DNA of 64,000 nucleotides from Prochlorococcus marinus str. MIT 0919 (GCF_027359375.1 NZ_CP114779.1:1116001-1180000), one strand, 5' to 3'; shown: positions 9,261 through 22,702, counted from the first letter of the stretch. The notes: generated by a model not told the origin, from the sequence alone. Numbers and translations are program-made.

Positions 9261-10199
9261 GTGGTTTCTAGTGTTATAGGTGTAAAAAACGCTCCATTGC
9301 GTAAACCAGTCACCGCTGAGAAAGCAGTAGCAGCATCAAGCAAGCTTCAAATACCAGTTAAAAATAATCCCGTAAAGCCTTTAGGAAAATTTGAGCGTAG
9401 ATGGGGAACAATTCTTTTTATGTTCGCAATTCATGCGTTAACAATATATGCCCTTCTTCCTAGGTTTTGGAGCTGGCAAGCTGTTAGTGCAATGTTTACA
9501 CTTTACTGGATTACAGCTTGCCTGGGAGTGACACTTGGCTATCACAGACTTTTATCTCACAGATCTTTCAAAGTACCTAAATGGTTAGAACGTTTCTTTG
9601 CAACGTGTGGTGCCTTAAGTTGTCAACATGGCCCCATCGACTGGGTAGGTCTTCACAGACATCATCATACTTTTTCTGATACTGATGTTGATCATCATGA
9701 CAGCAATAAAGGATTCTGGTGGAGCCACATGGGTTGGATGTTTGAAGAAGTACCAGCACTGAATACCGTGCCTCGTTTTACAGGCGATTTAGTAAAAGAT
9801 CCTTATTATTTGTTCTTAAATAAATACTTTTTGCTGCTCCAAATTCCTCTTGGATGCTTCCTGTTTTGGATAGGAACCATAAGCGAAGTAGGTGGCTGGT
9901 CAATGGTTCTTTGGGGAATCCCTTTAAGGCTCGTAGTCGTTTATCACATAACCTGGCTAGTAAACTCTGCTACCCATTGTTGGGGAACGGTTGCCTATGA
10001 GAGTGGTGATAGTTCTAAAAATAATCGTTGGGTGGCAGCTCTAACTTTTGGAGAAGGCTGGCATAATAATCACCATGCATTTCCAAGCTCTGCCAAGCAA
10101 GGCCTTCAAAAAGGGCAAATTGATCTGACTTGGGAACATATAAAGTTCTTAAGCTCTTTAGGGCTAGCAACCAAAATAAGGCTGCCTATGACGTCCTAA
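9261..10199 (+). CDS. desC: Acyl-lipid delta-9 fatty acid desaturase DesC
   Basis: DesC puts the first double bond at C9 of acyl chains on membrane glycerolipids, using ferredoxin and O2 at a di-iron site. All three histidine boxes are present: HRLLSHR near residue 95, HRHHH near 132 and HNNHH near 272. Paired hydrophobic helices at about residues 50-85 and 190-240 anchor it in the membrane. The GTG start gives an N-terminal extension of about 45 residues rich in Lys, Ala and Pro before the first helix; no in-frame ATG exists until the first membrane helix. The length of 312 is near the family norm. Confidence 0.93.
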   Translation: MVSSVIGVKNAPLRKPVTAEKAVAASSKLQIPVKNNPVKPLGKFERRWGTILFMFAIHALTIYALLPRFWSWQAVSAMFTLYWITACLGVTLGYHRLLSHRSFKVPKWLERFFATCGALSCQHGPIDWVGLHRHHHTFSDTDVDHHDSNKGFWWSHMGWMFEEVPALNTVPRFTGDLVKDPYYLFLNKYFLLLQIPLGCFLFWIGTISEVGGWSMVLWGIPLRLVVVYHITWLVNSATHCWGTVAYESGDSSKNNRWVAALTFGEGWHNNHHAFPSSAKQGLQKGQIDLTWEHIKFLSSLGLATKIRLPMTS

Positions 10200-10244
10200 A
10201 CTTGTTGCATAGAGATCTAAAGATCCACTTCCTAACAAAAAACT

Positions 10245-10703
10245 ATGGCTAAACGAGTTCAAGTTGTTCTTAAAGAAGACATCCTTAGCCTTGGAAAAGA
10301 TGGCGATGTTGTAGAAGTTGCACCTGGATATGCTCGAAACTTCCTACTTCCACATGGAAAAGCATTACCAGTAACAGCTGCTGTTATGAAACAAGTAGAA
10401 CACCGCAAAGCCAAGCAAAAAGAACTTGAAGCGGCCTTAAAGAAAGAAGCTCTTGAGTTTGAAACAGCGTTAAAAACAATTGGAAGGTTTACAGTTAAAA
10501 AGCAAGTAGGTGAAGATGGTGTTTTATTTGGATCAGTAACCAATGGAGATATTGCAGAAGCAATTGAAAAAGCAACAAAAAAAGAAATCGATCGCCGGAC
10601 TATTTCAGTTCCAGAAGTTCACGGTACTGGAAACTATAAAGTGCAAATCAAACTTCATAGTGAAGTAACAGCAGAAGTAAATGTTGAGGTAATTAGTTAC
10701 TAA
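10245..10703 (+). CDS. rplI: 50S ribosomal protein L9
   Basis: L9 binds 23S rRNA near the L1 stalk base and projects from the large subunit. The 152-residue protein has the N-terminal RNA-binding domain with [21 protein letters not shown], the long connecting helix (residues about 41-75, rich in Lys, Glu and Ala) and the C-terminal domain with [12 protein letters not shown]. Length is normal. It is followed 66 bases later by dnaB, an order common in bacteria. Confidence 0.97.
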   Translation: MAKRVQVVLKEDILSLGKDGDVVEVAPGYARNFLLPHGKALPVTAAVMKQVEHRKAKQKELEAALKKEALEFETALKTIGRFTVKKQVGEDGVLFGSVTNGDIAEAIEKATKKEIDRRTISVPEVHGTGNYKVQIKLHSEVTAEVNVEVISY

Positions 10704-10769
10704 TGTCTCCGAGAATCAGACAATGATTTATCAATGTTAATAACCCATGTGTATTTTATGTATATGTAA

Positions 10770-12185
10770 ATGATTAGTGTTCCTGTCCCCTCAAAAGATG
10801 ACTCTTCCTATAGCAAGGGAAGAAACTCTCAGAAATATACTAAGGCAAACGAACCTAAATTTGAAAGTCAACAAGACCTTGTGCCGCCACAAAATCTTGA
10901 AGCAGAAGAGGCTGTTCTTGGAGGAATTTTATTAGATCCTGAGGCAATTAGCCGCATTGCTGATTTAGTGCAACCTGAGGCTTTTTATTTAAGTGCACAT
11001 AGAGAAATATTTCGTACTGCATTAATGCTCCATAGCCAAGGCAAGCCTACAGACTTGACAGCTATGAGTGCGTGGTTGGCTGATACAGGTGCTCTTGAAA
11101 AAGTTGGAGGAAATAATCGTCTCGTTGAGCTTGTAGAAAGAGTTGCCTCTACTGCATCTATTGAACAGGTGGCAAAGTTGATAACGGATAAGTTTATCCG
11201 TCGCCAACTCATTCAATCCGGGAATGAAGTAATCAAGTTAAGTTTTGATCAAACTATGCCTACAGAAGAAGTTCTTGATAAAGCAGAGCAAAAGATTTTT
11301 TCGATTAGTCAAGAGCAACCCTCTAAAGGTCTTATACCAACTGCGGAGATACTGACATCCACCTTCAATGAAATTGAAAGTCGTTCTTTAGGAACTTCTG
11401 TAGCTGGCATACCCGTCAATTTCTACGATCTCGATGCAATGACTCAGGGGTTACAACGTAGTGACTTAATCATTGTTGCCGGAAGACCAGCCATGGGTAA
11501 AACCTCTATTGTCTTAAACCTTGCAAAGAATGTCGCACAATTACATGAACTTCCCGTTTGTGTTTTCAGTCTAGAGATGAGCAAAGAACAACTTACTTAT
11601 CGGCTACTGTCAATGGAAGTAGGTATTGAAAGCGGAAGACTTAGAACAGGTCGTCTTAATCAAGAAGAATGGCCACTCTTAGGGCAGGGAATAAATACTC
11701 TTGGTCAACTACCAATATATATTGATGACAAGCCTAACCTAGGTGTCCTAGAAATGCGTTCATTATGTCGACGCTTAATTGCTGAGCAAGGTAAAGAACT
11801 CGGTCTTATTGTTATTGATTACCTGCAGCTAATGGAAGGCTCTACACCAGACAATCGAGTGCAAGAACTCTCTAGGATTACAAGAGGTCTCAAAGCAATG
11901 GCGAGAGAGTTAAAAGTTCCTGTAATCGCTCTCTCTCAACTTAGTCGAGGTGTGGAGTCGCGAACGAACAAACGTCCAATGCTAAGCGATCTTCGCGAAT
12001 CTGGATCTATTGAGCAAGATGCAGATTTAGTATTAATGATTTATAGAGATGAGTATTACAATCCTGAGACTCCTGATAGAGGCATTACTGAAGTAATAGT
12101 TACTAAGCATAGGAATGGTCCAATAGGTACAGTGAAATTATTATTCGAGCCACAATTTACAAGGTTTAGAAATCTTGCAAATTAA
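10770..12185 (+). CDS. dnaB: Replicative DNA helicase DnaB
   Basis: DnaB is the hexameric 5'-3' helicase that unwinds DNA at the replication fork and recruits primase. The 471-residue protein has the N-terminal helical domain starting at PPQNLEAEEAVLGG, the linker, and the RecA-like domain with Walker A AGRPAMGKTS near residue 236, FSLEMSKEQL, Walker B LIVIDYLQLM and RDLRESGSIEQDADL-type motifs (here SDLRESG). No intein is present. About 35 polar residues precede the conserved core. The ATG start lies in an AT-rich leader without a strong ribosome binding site. Confidence 0.96.
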   Translation: MISVPVPSKDDSSYSKGRNSQKYTKANEPKFESQQDLVPPQNLEAEEAVLGGILLDPEAISRIADLVQPEAFYLSAHREIFRTALMLHSQGKPTDLTAMSAWLADTGALEKVGGNNRLVELVERVASTASIEQVAKLITDKFIRRQLIQSGNEVIKLSFDQTMPTEEVLDKAEQKIFSISQEQPSKGLIPTAEILTSTFNEIESRSLGTSVAGIPVNFYDLDAMTQGLQRSDLIIVAGRPAMGKTSIVLNLAKNVAQLHELPVCVFSLEMSKEQLTYRLLSMEVGIESGRLRTGRLNQEEWPLLGQGINTLGQLPIYIDDKPNLGVLEMRSLCRRLIAEQGKELGLIVIDYLQLMEGSTPDNRVQELSRITRGLKAMARELKVPVIALSQLSRGVESRTNKRPMLSDLRESGSIEQDADLVLMIYRDEYYNPETPDRGITEVIVTKHRNGPIGTVKLLFEPQFTRFRNLAN

Positions 12186-12216
12186 TCACTCACAATGAAG
12201 TTCTAATAAGTAGGTA

Positions 12217-14187
12217 ATGACAAATAATTCAAACGAAACTTTTGATGTAATCATTGTTGGAGGTGGGCATGCTGGCTGTGAAGCTGCAATGACTACTGCT
12301 CGATTAGGCTTATCTACTGCATTATTCACCTTAAATCTTGACCGGATAGCGTGGCAACCATGTAATCCTGCAGTTGGAGGTCCCGCCAAGAGTCAATTAG
12401 TTCATGAAATTGATGCTCTTGGAGGAGTCATTGGAAAGCTAGCTGATTCCACAGCACTCCAAAAAAGAATCCTTAATGCAAGTAGAGGTCCTGCTGTTTG
12501 GGCATTAAGAGCACAAACAGATAAGCGCAAATACGCGCGTGAAATGCTTCAGCTTCTTCAAAACACACCTAATCTGACACTGCGTGAAGCAATGGTTACA
12601 GACTTAGAAGTAGATTTTGACAATGTTTGTGACCCTGATAAAGAGCCAATTGGAACAATCAAGGGAATTAAAACCTATTTTGGAACCTCTTATTTGGCTA
12701 AAGCTGTAGTCCTAACAACTGGTACATTTCTTAGAGGCAAAATTTGGGTAGGCAATCAATCGATGGCTGCAGGTCGTGCAGGAGAACAACCAGCTGAAGG
12801 GCTTACTGAATCATTGCAAAAATTGGGCTTTGAAACTGATAGATTAAAAACAGGGACTCCAGCTCGAATAGATCGTAGAAGCATTGCTTTACATTTACTA
12901 GAAGAACAAAAAAGTGACGCATCAGATAGGTTTTTTTCATTTGATCCGCATGCATGGGTAAGCGGAAAGCAAATTAGTTGTCATATAACACGTACTACAA
13001 AGGCTACACATGCATTAATTAAAGAAAACCTACATTTAACTCCAATTTATGGGGGATTTATAGATAGTATTGGCCCCCGCTATTGTCCTTCCATTGAAGA
13101 CAAAATTGTTCGGTTTGCAGATAAAGAATCACACCAAATTTTTCTTGAACCTGAGGGACTAGATACTCCAGAAATTTATGTTCAGGGTTTCTCTACCGGT
13201 ATCCCCGAAAATTTACAACTACAACTATTACAAACACTTCCTGGACTCGAGAAATGTATAATGCTTCGCCCTGCATATGCTGTTGAATATGACTATCTTC
13301 CAGCTACACAGCTACGACCTTCATTAGAAACTAAAAGAATAAAAGGATTATTTAGTGCGGGTCAACTTAATGGAACAACAGGGTATGAAGAAGCGGCAGC
13401 ACAAGGATTAGTCGCAGGAATTAATGCAGGGAAATATGTAGAAAAAAAAGAGGCTGTAGTTTTCCCTCGAGAAGAAAGCTATATAGGTACAATGATAGAC
13501 GATTTAGTTACAAAAGACTTACGTGAACCTTATCGTGTCTTAACTAGTCGAAGCGAGTATCGTCTTGTGCTACGCAGTGATAATGCTGATCGTAGATTAA
13601 CTCCACTAGGCTATGAATTAGGCTTAATTGATAATCGTAGATGGTCAATATTCACTGCAAAACAAGAGGCTCTTGCAAAAGAAAAAGCAAGACTAGAAAA
13701 GCAAAGAGTAAAAGATAGCGATCAAATCGCAACTGTCTTAGAAGAAGAGACAGGCGCTCCTATTAAAGGATCAATTAGTCTCGCAAATCTACTACGGAGA
13801 CCAGGAACACATACATCTCATTTAATTAGGCATAGGTTAATGGATCCAGATATCCCTTTAGACGTAAGAGAGGGAGCAGAAATCGATATTAAATATAGTG
13901 GCTATTTAGAAAGGCAAAAGGCTCAAATAGAGCAAATTAAAAAGCAAAGCAAGAAGCCTATTCCTGTCGAAGTAGATTTTAGTAATATAAAAACTCTTTC
14001 ACAAGAAGCACGTGAAAAATTAAGTATAAATAAACCAAAGAATTTTGGAGAAGCTGCTTTAGTACCTGGTGTCAGCAAAGCTGATTTAACAGCTCTTTTA
14101 GTATGGTTAAAAATTCAAAGCCACAAATCTAGTAATACATCCCATTCGAAAAAGAACCAATCTCATGTGTCAGGAGAAATACGCTGA
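12217..14187 (+). CDS. mnmG: tRNA U34 carboxymethylaminomethyl enzyme MnmG (GidA)
   Basis: MnmG works with MnmE to install the carboxymethylaminomethyl group on U34 of certain tRNAs, using FAD and methylene-tetrahydrofolate. The 656-residue protein has the FAD-binding [11 protein letters not shown] near residue 14, the signature segment [30 protein letters not shown] and the C-terminal helical domain that contacts MnmE (ending near [14 protein letters not shown]), followed by a polar tail of about 20 residues. The stop codon overlaps the proposed CTG start of the next gene. Confidence 0.96.
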   Translation: MTNNSNETFDVIIVGGGHAGCEAAMTTARLGLSTALFTLNLDRIAWQPCNPAVGGPAKSQLVHEIDALGGVIGKLADSTALQKRILNASRGPAVWALRAQTDKRKYAREMLQLLQNTPNLTLREAMVTDLEVDFDNVCDPDKEPIGTIKGIKTYFGTSYLAKAVVLTTGTFLRGKIWVGNQSMAAGRAGEQPAEGLTESLQKLGFETDRLKTGTPARIDRRSIALHLLEEQKSDASDRFFSFDPHAWVSGKQISCHITRTTKATHALIKENLHLTPIYGGFIDSIGPRYCPSIEDKIVRFADKESHQIFLEPEGLDTPEIYVQGFSTGIPENLQLQLLQTLPGLEKCIMLRPAYAVEYDYLPATQLRPSLETKRIKGLFSAGQLNGTTGYEEAAAQGLVAGINAGKYVEKKEAVVFPREESYIGTMIDDLVTKDLREPYRVLTSRSEYRLVLRSDNADRRLTPLGYELGLIDNRRWSIFTAKQEALAKEKARLEKQRVKDSDQIATVLEEETGAPIKGSISLANLLRRPGTHTSHLIRHRLMDPDIPLDVREGAEIDIKYSGYLERQKAQIEQIKKQSKKPIPVEVDFSNIKTLSQEAREKLSINKPKNFGEAALVPGVSKADLTALLVWLKIQSHKSSNTSHSKKNQSHVSGEIR

Positions 14188-14774
14188 AAAACGAATTACT
14201 TGATTCCCCTAAAAGTATTTGGGAAGCACCAACAGAATCCGTCTTGTCTGGAAACGTTTCTCAAAAACTCTCTGGGCCATGGCAACTAATGCTTTTAGGA
14301 GATGGAAGCCCCACTCGACATCTAAATCTGTTGACAGGTGAAAAAGTAAAAGTAAAGCTAATAGCAATGCAATCAGAGCAGCAAGGTTGCAAAGGAGCAC
14401 CTATAGAAATTGAAGAATTAAAACCACCGCTTTTAAGACGCCAAGTATGGCTTAGATGTGGATCACAGACCCTGGCATGGGCAGAAAGCTGGTGGAATCA
14501 AAAAGAAGCTGAGCGCCACTTAAAAAATAAGGAACAGCCAATTTGGGATAGCCTTACTAAAGGCCGATCTGAACTATTTCGTGAAGTTGATGGGCTTGCT
14601 TTAGTTAATGCAAGTTGGCTTGAAAAAGAATTTAAAAAAGAAGGACCATTTTGGAGTAGACACTACAGATTCTTTCGTCAAGAAAAAGAGCTAACCGTCA
14701 TTAGAGAAGTCTTTAATCCAGAGTTGGAAATGTGGCTTGGCCCCACACCGCGTCAAAAGCTTCAACTTAATTAA
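14184..14774 (+). CDS. Chorismate lyase family protein (4-hydroxybenzoate synthesis), probable CTG start
   Basis: Members of this cyanobacterial chorismate-pyruvate lyase family make 4-hydroxybenzoate for plastoquinone. The core is recognised by [41 protein letters not shown] and SHYRFF-like segments near the C-terminus (here SRHYRFFR). The first standard start is TTG at 14244, but coding-like sequence ([15 protein letters not shown]) continues upstream in frame to a CTG at 14184. That CTG has AGGAG (14172-14176) at ideal spacing and overlaps the mnmG stop as CTGA. With it the protein is 196 residues; with TTG it is 176. The function is fairly sure, the start is not proven. Confidence 0.8.
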   Translation: MKNELLDSPKSIWEAPTESVLSGNVSQKLSGPWQLMLLGDGSPTRHLNLLTGEKVKVKLIAMQSEQQGCKGAPIEIEELKPPLLRRQVWLRCGSQTLAWAESWWNQKEAERHLKNKEQPIWDSLTKGRSELFREVDGLALVNASWLEKEFKKEGPFWSRHYRFFRQEKELTVIREVFNPELEMWLGPTPRQKLQLN

Positions 14775-15291
14775 TCTTTCGTCGACTAGATTTTGGTATA
14801 CGTCGATTAGGTAAGCCTCCGTTCCTTTTAGCAGTTGATGAATTTCGTTGAATGCTCTGATCTAGTACCTGGGAACGTTTCCATCTATTAAGCCTAAAAG
14901 AGGATTCATCAGGCCATTCTTTTGCTTGTGAATCGATCTCTTCGTCAGTATCTACAGAAGGAGCTATCGCTTTGGGAATTCTCAAGGAAATTGCCTTTAA
15001 AGGCTTTTTAGGACCTGAAAGCAAATTTTCAGGCCTACCTCCCAATTCAGCACTTTCCATCCAATCATCGTCTTCTTCAAAAAACCAATCAATTTTGTCA
15101 CCAACCCAACGACCAACATTGTTCAGCCCTGATCGGGTGGCTCTCATATTTGCAGATCTTCGGTTTCCAGGCCTATTACCAGAAACTCCATCTACAAACT
15201 GGCGTCCAGTCTCAAACCATTGGTCTACTCTGCGTTCTAAAGGGTCACTAGAACGCTTGCGCCGGTTATTTCTTTTGCGACTACTGTCCAT
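14767..15291 (-). CDS. Conserved picocyanobacterial protein, basic with acidic patch
   Basis: I do not recognise a named domain in this 174-residue protein. The N-terminus is strongly basic (RKRNNRRKRSS), a middle part reads LGRWVGDKIDWFFEEDDDW, and the C-terminal third has KKPLKAISLRIPKAIAP and a DESSFRLNRWKR segment before a basic tail. It is soluble and low in complexity at both ends; nucleic-acid binding is possible but only inferred. It is convergent with chorismate lyase, overlapping by 8 bases. The antisense open frame at 14972-15304 lacks any sensible features, so this strand is preferred. Confidence 0.65.
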   Translation of the reverse strand: MDSSRKRNNRRKRSSDPLERRVDQWFETGRQFVDGVSGNRPGNRRSANMRATRSGLNNVGRWVGDKIDWFFEEDDDWMESAELGGRPENLLSGPKKPLKAISLRIPKAIAPSVDTDEEIDSQAKEWPDESSFRLNRWKRSQVLDQSIQRNSSTAKRNGGLPNRRIPKSSRRKIN

Positions 15292-15346
15292 ACAAACAAA
15301 TTAACAGAATTGCACTTTTAGAGAAAAATCATTATCAAAATCGATT

Positions 15347-15898
15347 TCATGAATTTTCTATCGCAATAGGTTCATAAATCAAAACACAACTAGGATGCCA
15401 TTTACCTGAATACTTTGTATCACAACAAGTCTTGCAAGCCACACCTCGCATTAACTTCTTATAAGGAAAACTTAAGCCACAAGAAGGACATGTTGCTAGC
15501 CATTTAGGTGTTTTTGCGGGTACTGGATAATTATGGCGAACACTAATCTGAAAATTAGTTTGTGAAGAGTTAATTAAAGCCATGCGTGCATGAAAATTAG
15601 GACCATGAGCCTCTTTGACACCTAAAACCAAATCAATCCACGCATGAATCATCTCATGACAAAGAGTGCTTTCAACAGCACTATCAGGCAGATTCTCTAA
15701 AAGTGGCCTAGATAGAACAATTTCACAAAATCTCCTCCCTGGTCCCTTCCAGCCCCTGCGATATAAGCCTGCTGTATTACGTAATCTTCCATCACTCCAA
15801 CGTATTGAAACCATTGGCTTACCATTTTTGACAAGCAAGCCATCAAAATACTCCTTATTAAAACGATGAAATAATGGTAAAAGTGGGACCAGTGACAT
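15347..15898 (-). CDS. SprT-like zinc metalloprotease-fold protein
   Basis: This 183-residue protein has the SprT-like layout. An N-terminal helix (FHRFNKEYFDG) is followed by the zinc site HEMIHAW near residue 85 with a third ligand in HGPNFHARM. A C-terminal zinc ribbon has CPSCG and CKTC. The family is related to the DNA-protein crosslink protease Spartan, but bacterial members are largely uncharacterised. All metal ligands are present, so it is likely active. The gene stands alone on the minus strand, divergent from the next gene across 119 bases. Confidence 0.85.
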   Translation of the reverse strand: MSLVPLLPLFHRFNKEYFDGLLVKNGKPMVSIRWSDGRLRNTAGLYRRGWKGPGRRFCEIVLSRPLLENLPDSAVESTLCHEMIHAWIDLVLGVKEAHGPNFHARMALINSSQTNFQISVRHNYPVPAKTPKWLATCPSCGLSFPYKKLMRGVACKTCCDTKYSGKWHPSCVLIYEPIAIENS

Positions 15899-16017
15899 CT
15901 ATGATTTAGGGTAATGTCCTTGACCAAGCAATAACATTCTGTCTAAAACTTAGTGACTAGGGAACACTTGGCTTTATAGAGTTAGTAAGTCAAACACTTT
16001 TTCAAAAACAATTACCA

Positions 16018-18538
<2,521 letters not shown>

Positions 18539-18550
18539 TCCCAATTACCT

Positions 18551-18703
18551 ATGTTTAAGCCGAAAATTCATTCATTCATCAAAACACCTTGTGGGCAAGC
18601 AAAGTTCCTTGAACTATCAGCGAAAAAAGGCTTGTTAGCAAAGTCACGATTAATGTGGTTTATTTTAATAGCAACTATTCGAGATTGGAATCTTAAAACA
18701 TAG
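18551..18703 (+). CDS. Possible 50-residue basic small protein downstream of ligA
   Basis: An intact 50-codon ATG frame starts 12 bases after the ligA stop. The product is strongly basic (11 Lys/Arg against 2 acidic residues) with a short hydrophobic stretch LMWFILIATI followed by RDWNLKT. I do not recognise it and see no strong ribosome binding site. It fills what would otherwise be an unexplained 170-base gap, but chance open frames of this length are common in AT-rich DNA. Confidence 0.35.
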   Translation: MFKPKIHSFIKTPCGQAKFLELSAKKGLLAKSRLMWFILIATIRDWNLKT

Positions 18704-18708
18704 AATAA

Positions 18709-19335
18709 TCAATGATCTAAATCTGATAATGCATTTCTTGTTGCTCTAGCAATAAAGAAAAATACACCTATTGAAGCTAATAATCCAGAGGATGTAAAAA
18801 TAAAAGAAACCAACTCATTTTGACTATTAATAACAGATCGAAAACCTGATATTTCTCCAGCAAAAGATCCAAGACTACAATACAGTAGAGTTCCTGGAAA
18901 AATGCCAATGAGGCCTATAAAATAATTCTTAATAGAGACATCTGTAATGCTATAAGCAAGGTTAAGTAAACCAAATGGGAATAAAGGTGAAAGTCGAGTT
19001 AATAAAATAAATTTCAAACCATTTTTAATAACTTGCTTTTCTATAGAGTGTAATTTAGGGAAAGAACTTAGGCGTTTATTAGTCCAATCTCGTAAAAAGC
19101 TTCTTCCCCCAAGAAAAGTTAATATTGCCCCTATAGATGCTCCAATAAAAACTAAAGAGCTACCCAATACAATTCCATATATAAAACCAGCCACCATAGA
19201 CAACCATGATCCTGGCAATAAAAAAATCGTCCATATAATATATATTATTAGAAAAGTTAAAAACCCCAAAGGAGTAAGGAAAAATTGAAGCTGTGTATCA
19301 AATATATTGGTAAATTCTAAGTTCATTAAGCTCAA
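18709..19335 (-). CDS. TVP38/TMEM64 (VTT domain) membrane protein
   Basis: The 208-residue protein has about five hydrophobic segments and the VTT (DedA-like) core. Supporting features are LLPGSWLSMVAGFIYGIVLGSSLVF, a basic stretch before KLHSIEKQVIKNG, and the signature RLSPLFPFGLLNLAYS followed by GIFPGTLLYCSLGS. VTT proteins are thought to move or scramble lipids in membranes; no specific role is known here. It lies 3 bases after valS on the same strand, so the two are probably co-transcribed. Confidence 0.88.
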   Translation of the reverse strand: MSLMNLEFTNIFDTQLQFFLTPLGFLTFLIIYIIWTIFLLPGSWLSMVAGFIYGIVLGSSLVFIGASIGAILTFLGGRSFLRDWTNKRLSSFPKLHSIEKQVIKNGLKFILLTRLSPLFPFGLLNLAYSITDVSIKNYFIGLIGIFPGTLLYCSLGSFAGEISGFRSVINSQNELVSFIFTSSGLLASIGVFFFIARATRNALSDLDH

Positions 19336-19338
19336 ACT

Positions 19339-22167
19339 TTAACCTAAACCTGAAATTCTTTCAGTTACTAAATTAGCTTGTGATTGAGCCTCCGCTAATT
19401 TATTTTTACATTCCAAGACTATCTTCTCAGGTGCTTTTTCTATAAAGCTTTTCTTGGACAATCTGTTCGAAAGAGTTGCTATTTCATTTTGAGCTTTTAG
19501 CAAATCTTTTTCTAAGCGATTACGTAAAGCATCGAGATCTATCAAGCCTTCAATGGGTAGTACAACCTCCAATTCACCCGATACGCCTGCCAACGCTTTA
19601 ACTGAAGGTTGATCTTTCAGATCTCTAGGGTGCAGTACATCAACTTGTTTGGCTTTTGTAAGGGATTGAATATCAGCCGTTGCTTTTTCAAGAATCTCTG
19701 CAAGCTTATCTTTCTTAGTAATAAAACGAACCGGAACTTTCTGAGCAGGCTTTAATCCTGCCTCAGCTCGCAAATTGCGAACTAGTCGAATTGAAGTAAA
19801 CAACTCATTGAATGAGCTTTCCAAATTTTCATCTAAATAATCTTTCTTACAGTCTGGCCAAGGCTCTAAAGCAAGAAGCTTTTCTTCAGGGAAAACTGTA
19901 ATGCCATGCCAAAGTTCCTCTGTCAGATGAGGCATTAAAGGATGAAGCATGACCAAAAGCTCCCTTAAAACCTTAAACATTACTTTTTGAGCAATCTGTT
20001 TATCTAATAATTGAGACGCACTAGGCGAATCTCCTGGATTAAGTCGTCTTTTAATGAGTTCCAAATACCAATCACAAAAATCATTCCAAGTAAATTCATA
20101 AAGCCCTTTTGCAGCTTCACCAAGTCCATAGTTTAAATATCGTTTAGAAGTATCCGAATTAACTCTGGCCAGTCTGGATAAAATCCATCTATCAGCAAGC
20201 TGCAATTGAGATGAGTCGAGTGATTGAAATGTCTCTTCAAAAGTAGTCTCCCCAAGATTAATTAAAGCAAAGCGAGTGGCATTCCATAACTTATTAGCAA
20301 AGTTTCTAGCAGCCTCAACAGTGGCAGAAGTATCAGTATTTCGATCATAATCAAGACGAATATCTTGACCAGCACCAACCACTTCTCTGACTAAAGCAAA
20401 TCGCAAAGCATCTGCCCCATAACGCTCTATTAACAAAATTGGGTCAATGCCATTTCCTAAGCTTTTACTCATTTTGCGATTCTGTTCATCTCGAACAAGT
20501 CCATGGATATATACATCAGAAAAAGGCATTTTGCCTGTAAACGCACCTGCCATCATCGTCATCCTTGCAACCCAGAAAAATATGATGTCAAAACCTGTTA
20601 CCAATGTATTTGTTGGATACCAACATTTAAAATCTGATTCATTTTCCTTAGGCCATCCCAAAGTAGAAAAAGGCCAAAGGCCACTAGAAAACCACGTATC
20701 TAAAACATCTTCATCCTGCCTTATTTCAACAGACTCACCAAATTTTTGACGAGCTTGCAATAGTGCTTCTTTTTCAGAAGATGCCACTACGAATGGAGTG
20801 TCATCACGTAATTCATAATCCGTTTCACTAACTACAAACCAAGCTGGTATTCTATGCCCCCACCACAATTGTCTACTAATGCACCAATCACGTATACCTG
20901 TTAACCAATCTAAATAAACTTTTTCCCATCGTGCTGGAACAAATCTTGGCTCATTCTTAGCAAAATGTGCTCGACATTTATCTGCCAATGGCTCCATGCG
21001 AACAAACCACTGTGTAGATAGTAAAGGTTCTACAGGTACCTTTCCTCTATCGGAGTACGGAACACTATGTCGATATGGTTCAACTTTTGTAAGCAGTGAA
21101 AGATCCTCTAAAGCATCTACAACTGCCTTGCGTGCTTCAAAACGATCTAACCCTTCAAATTGTCCTGCCTGAGCATTCATTGTGCCATCTTTGTTCATGA
21201 CAGTAATCTGAGGCAACTGATGTCTCTGACCAATAGAAAAATCATTAGGGTCATGAGCTGGAGTGACCTTGACACAACCAGTTCCAAAATCTTTATCTAC
21301 ATGGTCATCAGCAACAACAGGAATCTCTCTTCCTATAAATGGCAATGTAAGTTTTTGGCCAACAAGATCTTTATATCGACCATCAGTAGGATTCACTGCC
21401 ACTGCAACATCGCCAAGCATAGTTTCAGGCCGAGTAGTAGCAACTTCCAAATGCGTAGTGCCATTGGAAGAAGGTCCATTGCTTAATGGATATCTAAAAT
21501 GCCATAAAAATCCATCGACCTCCTTCATTTCGACTTCCAAATCGCTCACTGCTGAACCTGATGCAGGACACCAATTAACAAGATATTCTCCTCTATATAT
21601 CAAACCTTGTTGATGTAAACGAACAAAAGCTTCTGTAACTGCCCTACTCAACTTTTCATCCATTGTGAATCTTTCTCTCTTCCAATCGACTGAATAACCA
21701 AGACGGCGAAGCTGAGCAACTATGCGGCCTCCACTTTCTAACTTCCAATCCCAGGCTCTTTTTAAAAAAGATTGTCTTCCTAATTCATTCCTATCTAGCC
21801 CCTGCTCTTTTAATTGTTTTTCAAGAATTGTTTGAACAGCAATCGATGCATGATCTGTTCCTGGCAAACATAAAACATTTTTTCCCTGCAATCGCTGAAA
21901 TCTAACAATCGTATCAATAAGTGCTGTGTTAAAAGCATGTCCCATATGAAGACTACCTGTAACATTCGGAGGAGGAATGACAACAGAGAATGGTTTCCCA
22001 GGATCATTTGGATCGGGGTGAAAGGCGTCTAATTCACTCCATATACGCTGCCATCTCTTTTCCGTGCCCTTAGGGTCATATGTTTTAGGTAAAACATCAA
22101 CTGCTTTCCCAAAAACTTGAGTTTTTGACTGATCTTCCACGAAGCAATATTTAAAGCATCCTTGCAA
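19339..22167 (-). CDS. valS: Valyl-tRNA synthetase ValS
   Basis: ValS charges tRNA-Val and edits misactivated threonine. The 942-residue protein is complete for the family. It starts its core at [14 protein letters not shown], has the class I HIGH signature as HMGH near residue 75, the KMSKS motif ([13 protein letters not shown]) near 570, a CP1 editing domain between, and a C-terminal coiled-coil (residues about 880-940). The GTG at 22140 is an alternative start that would drop nine residues. A tRNA-Val gene lies about 1.2 kb away. Confidence 0.97.
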   Translation of the reverse strand: MQGCFKYCFVEDQSKTQVFGKAVDVLPKTYDPKGTEKRWQRIWSELDAFHPDPNDPGKPFSVVIPPPNVTGSLHMGHAFNTALIDTIVRFQRLQGKNVLCLPGTDHASIAVQTILEKQLKEQGLDRNELGRQSFLKRAWDWKLESGGRIVAQLRRLGYSVDWKRERFTMDEKLSRAVTEAFVRLHQQGLIYRGEYLVNWCPASGSAVSDLEVEMKEVDGFLWHFRYPLSNGPSSNGTTHLEVATTRPETMLGDVAVAVNPTDGRYKDLVGQKLTLPFIGREIPVVADDHVDKDFGTGCVKVTPAHDPNDFSIGQRHQLPQITVMNKDGTMNAQAGQFEGLDRFEARKAVVDALEDLSLLTKVEPYRHSVPYSDRGKVPVEPLLSTQWFVRMEPLADKCRAHFAKNEPRFVPARWEKVYLDWLTGIRDWCISRQLWWGHRIPAWFVVSETDYELRDDTPFVVASSEKEALLQARQKFGESVEIRQDEDVLDTWFSSGLWPFSTLGWPKENESDFKCWYPTNTLVTGFDIIFFWVARMTMMAGAFTGKMPFSDVYIHGLVRDEQNRKMSKSLGNGIDPILLIERYGADALRFALVREVVGAGQDIRLDYDRNTDTSATVEAARNFANKLWNATRFALINLGETTFEETFQSLDSSQLQLADRWILSRLARVNSDTSKRYLNYGLGEAAKGLYEFTWNDFCDWYLELIKRRLNPGDSPSASQLLDKQIAQKVMFKVLRELLVMLHPLMPHLTEELWHGITVFPEEKLLALEPWPDCKKDYLDENLESSFNELFTSIRLVRNLRAEAGLKPAQKVPVRFITKKDKLAEILEKATADIQSLTKAKQVDVLHPRDLKDQPSVKALAGVSGELEVVLPIEGLIDLDALRNRLEKDLLKAQNEIATLSNRLSKKSFIEKAPEKIVLECKNKLAEAQSQANLVTERISGLG

Positions 22168-22198
22168 ACACTAATAAAATTCTTTGTTTTTGCACAAA

Positions 22199-22657
22199 TT
22201 AACTGCCAGTTTCTGAAGATTTCCAAGGAATAGCAATCAACCCTTCATCAATAACCCATTTAGTCATATCCAATAAAGCTCTTTCTGATAAGCCAACCTT
22301 TCCCAATACTTGTAAGGCTTTTTCAGGAGTCAATTCCTTTGGATCTTTAATTGACATTAGAAGAATTTGACTTTCTGCAGGGTCAGCAACCAAATGCACT
22401 GACAAACTTTCAAGAGTTCTTTCAAAAAATTTCTTTCTCATACGAGTCGTTAATGCTGCCCCTAAAGACTCAGCAAAAAATTCAAGATTTTCTCTATCCC
22501 CAGAAAGACCACAATTCAAAGCAACCCAAATTAAAAACTTAGCCCAACTATCAATAGTCCACTCTGGTTGAAAAGTACTTCGTTTACTTCTTACAAGCTC
22601 ATTAAAAGCAAATTCAAAAACTTTTGCTTGAATAAGTGTTTTTTCAGGTTTTGTCAT
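22199..22657 (-). CDS. Conserved picocyanobacterial protein of unknown function
   Basis: I do not recognise this 152-residue soluble, helix-rich protein. It contains EWTIDSWAKFLIWVALNCG, a basic TTRMRKKFFERTL helix and a C-terminal LSERALLDMTKWVIDEG. There is no membrane segment or metal motif. It is directly upstream of valS on the same strand (31 bases). The divergent neighbour is another small unknown gene 45 bases away. Confidence 0.7.
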   Translation of the reverse strand: MTKPEKTLIQAKVFEFAFNELVRSKRSTFQPEWTIDSWAKFLIWVALNCGLSGDRENLEFFAESLGAALTTRMRKKFFERTLESLSVHLVADPAESQILLMSIKDPKELTPEKALQVLGKVGLSERALLDMTKWVIDEGLIAIPWKSSETGS

Positions 22658-22702
22658 GGCAAATAAACCTCGCCTTATAAAATCAAATAGAAATGCGTTT
22701 GA

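Noticed and set aside
14972-15304. A 110-codon plus-strand open frame antisense to the basic conserved unknown.
   Set aside because: It is rich in Ser, Leu and Arg with no motif, and the opposite strand gives a more protein-like product with sensible spacing to its neighbours.
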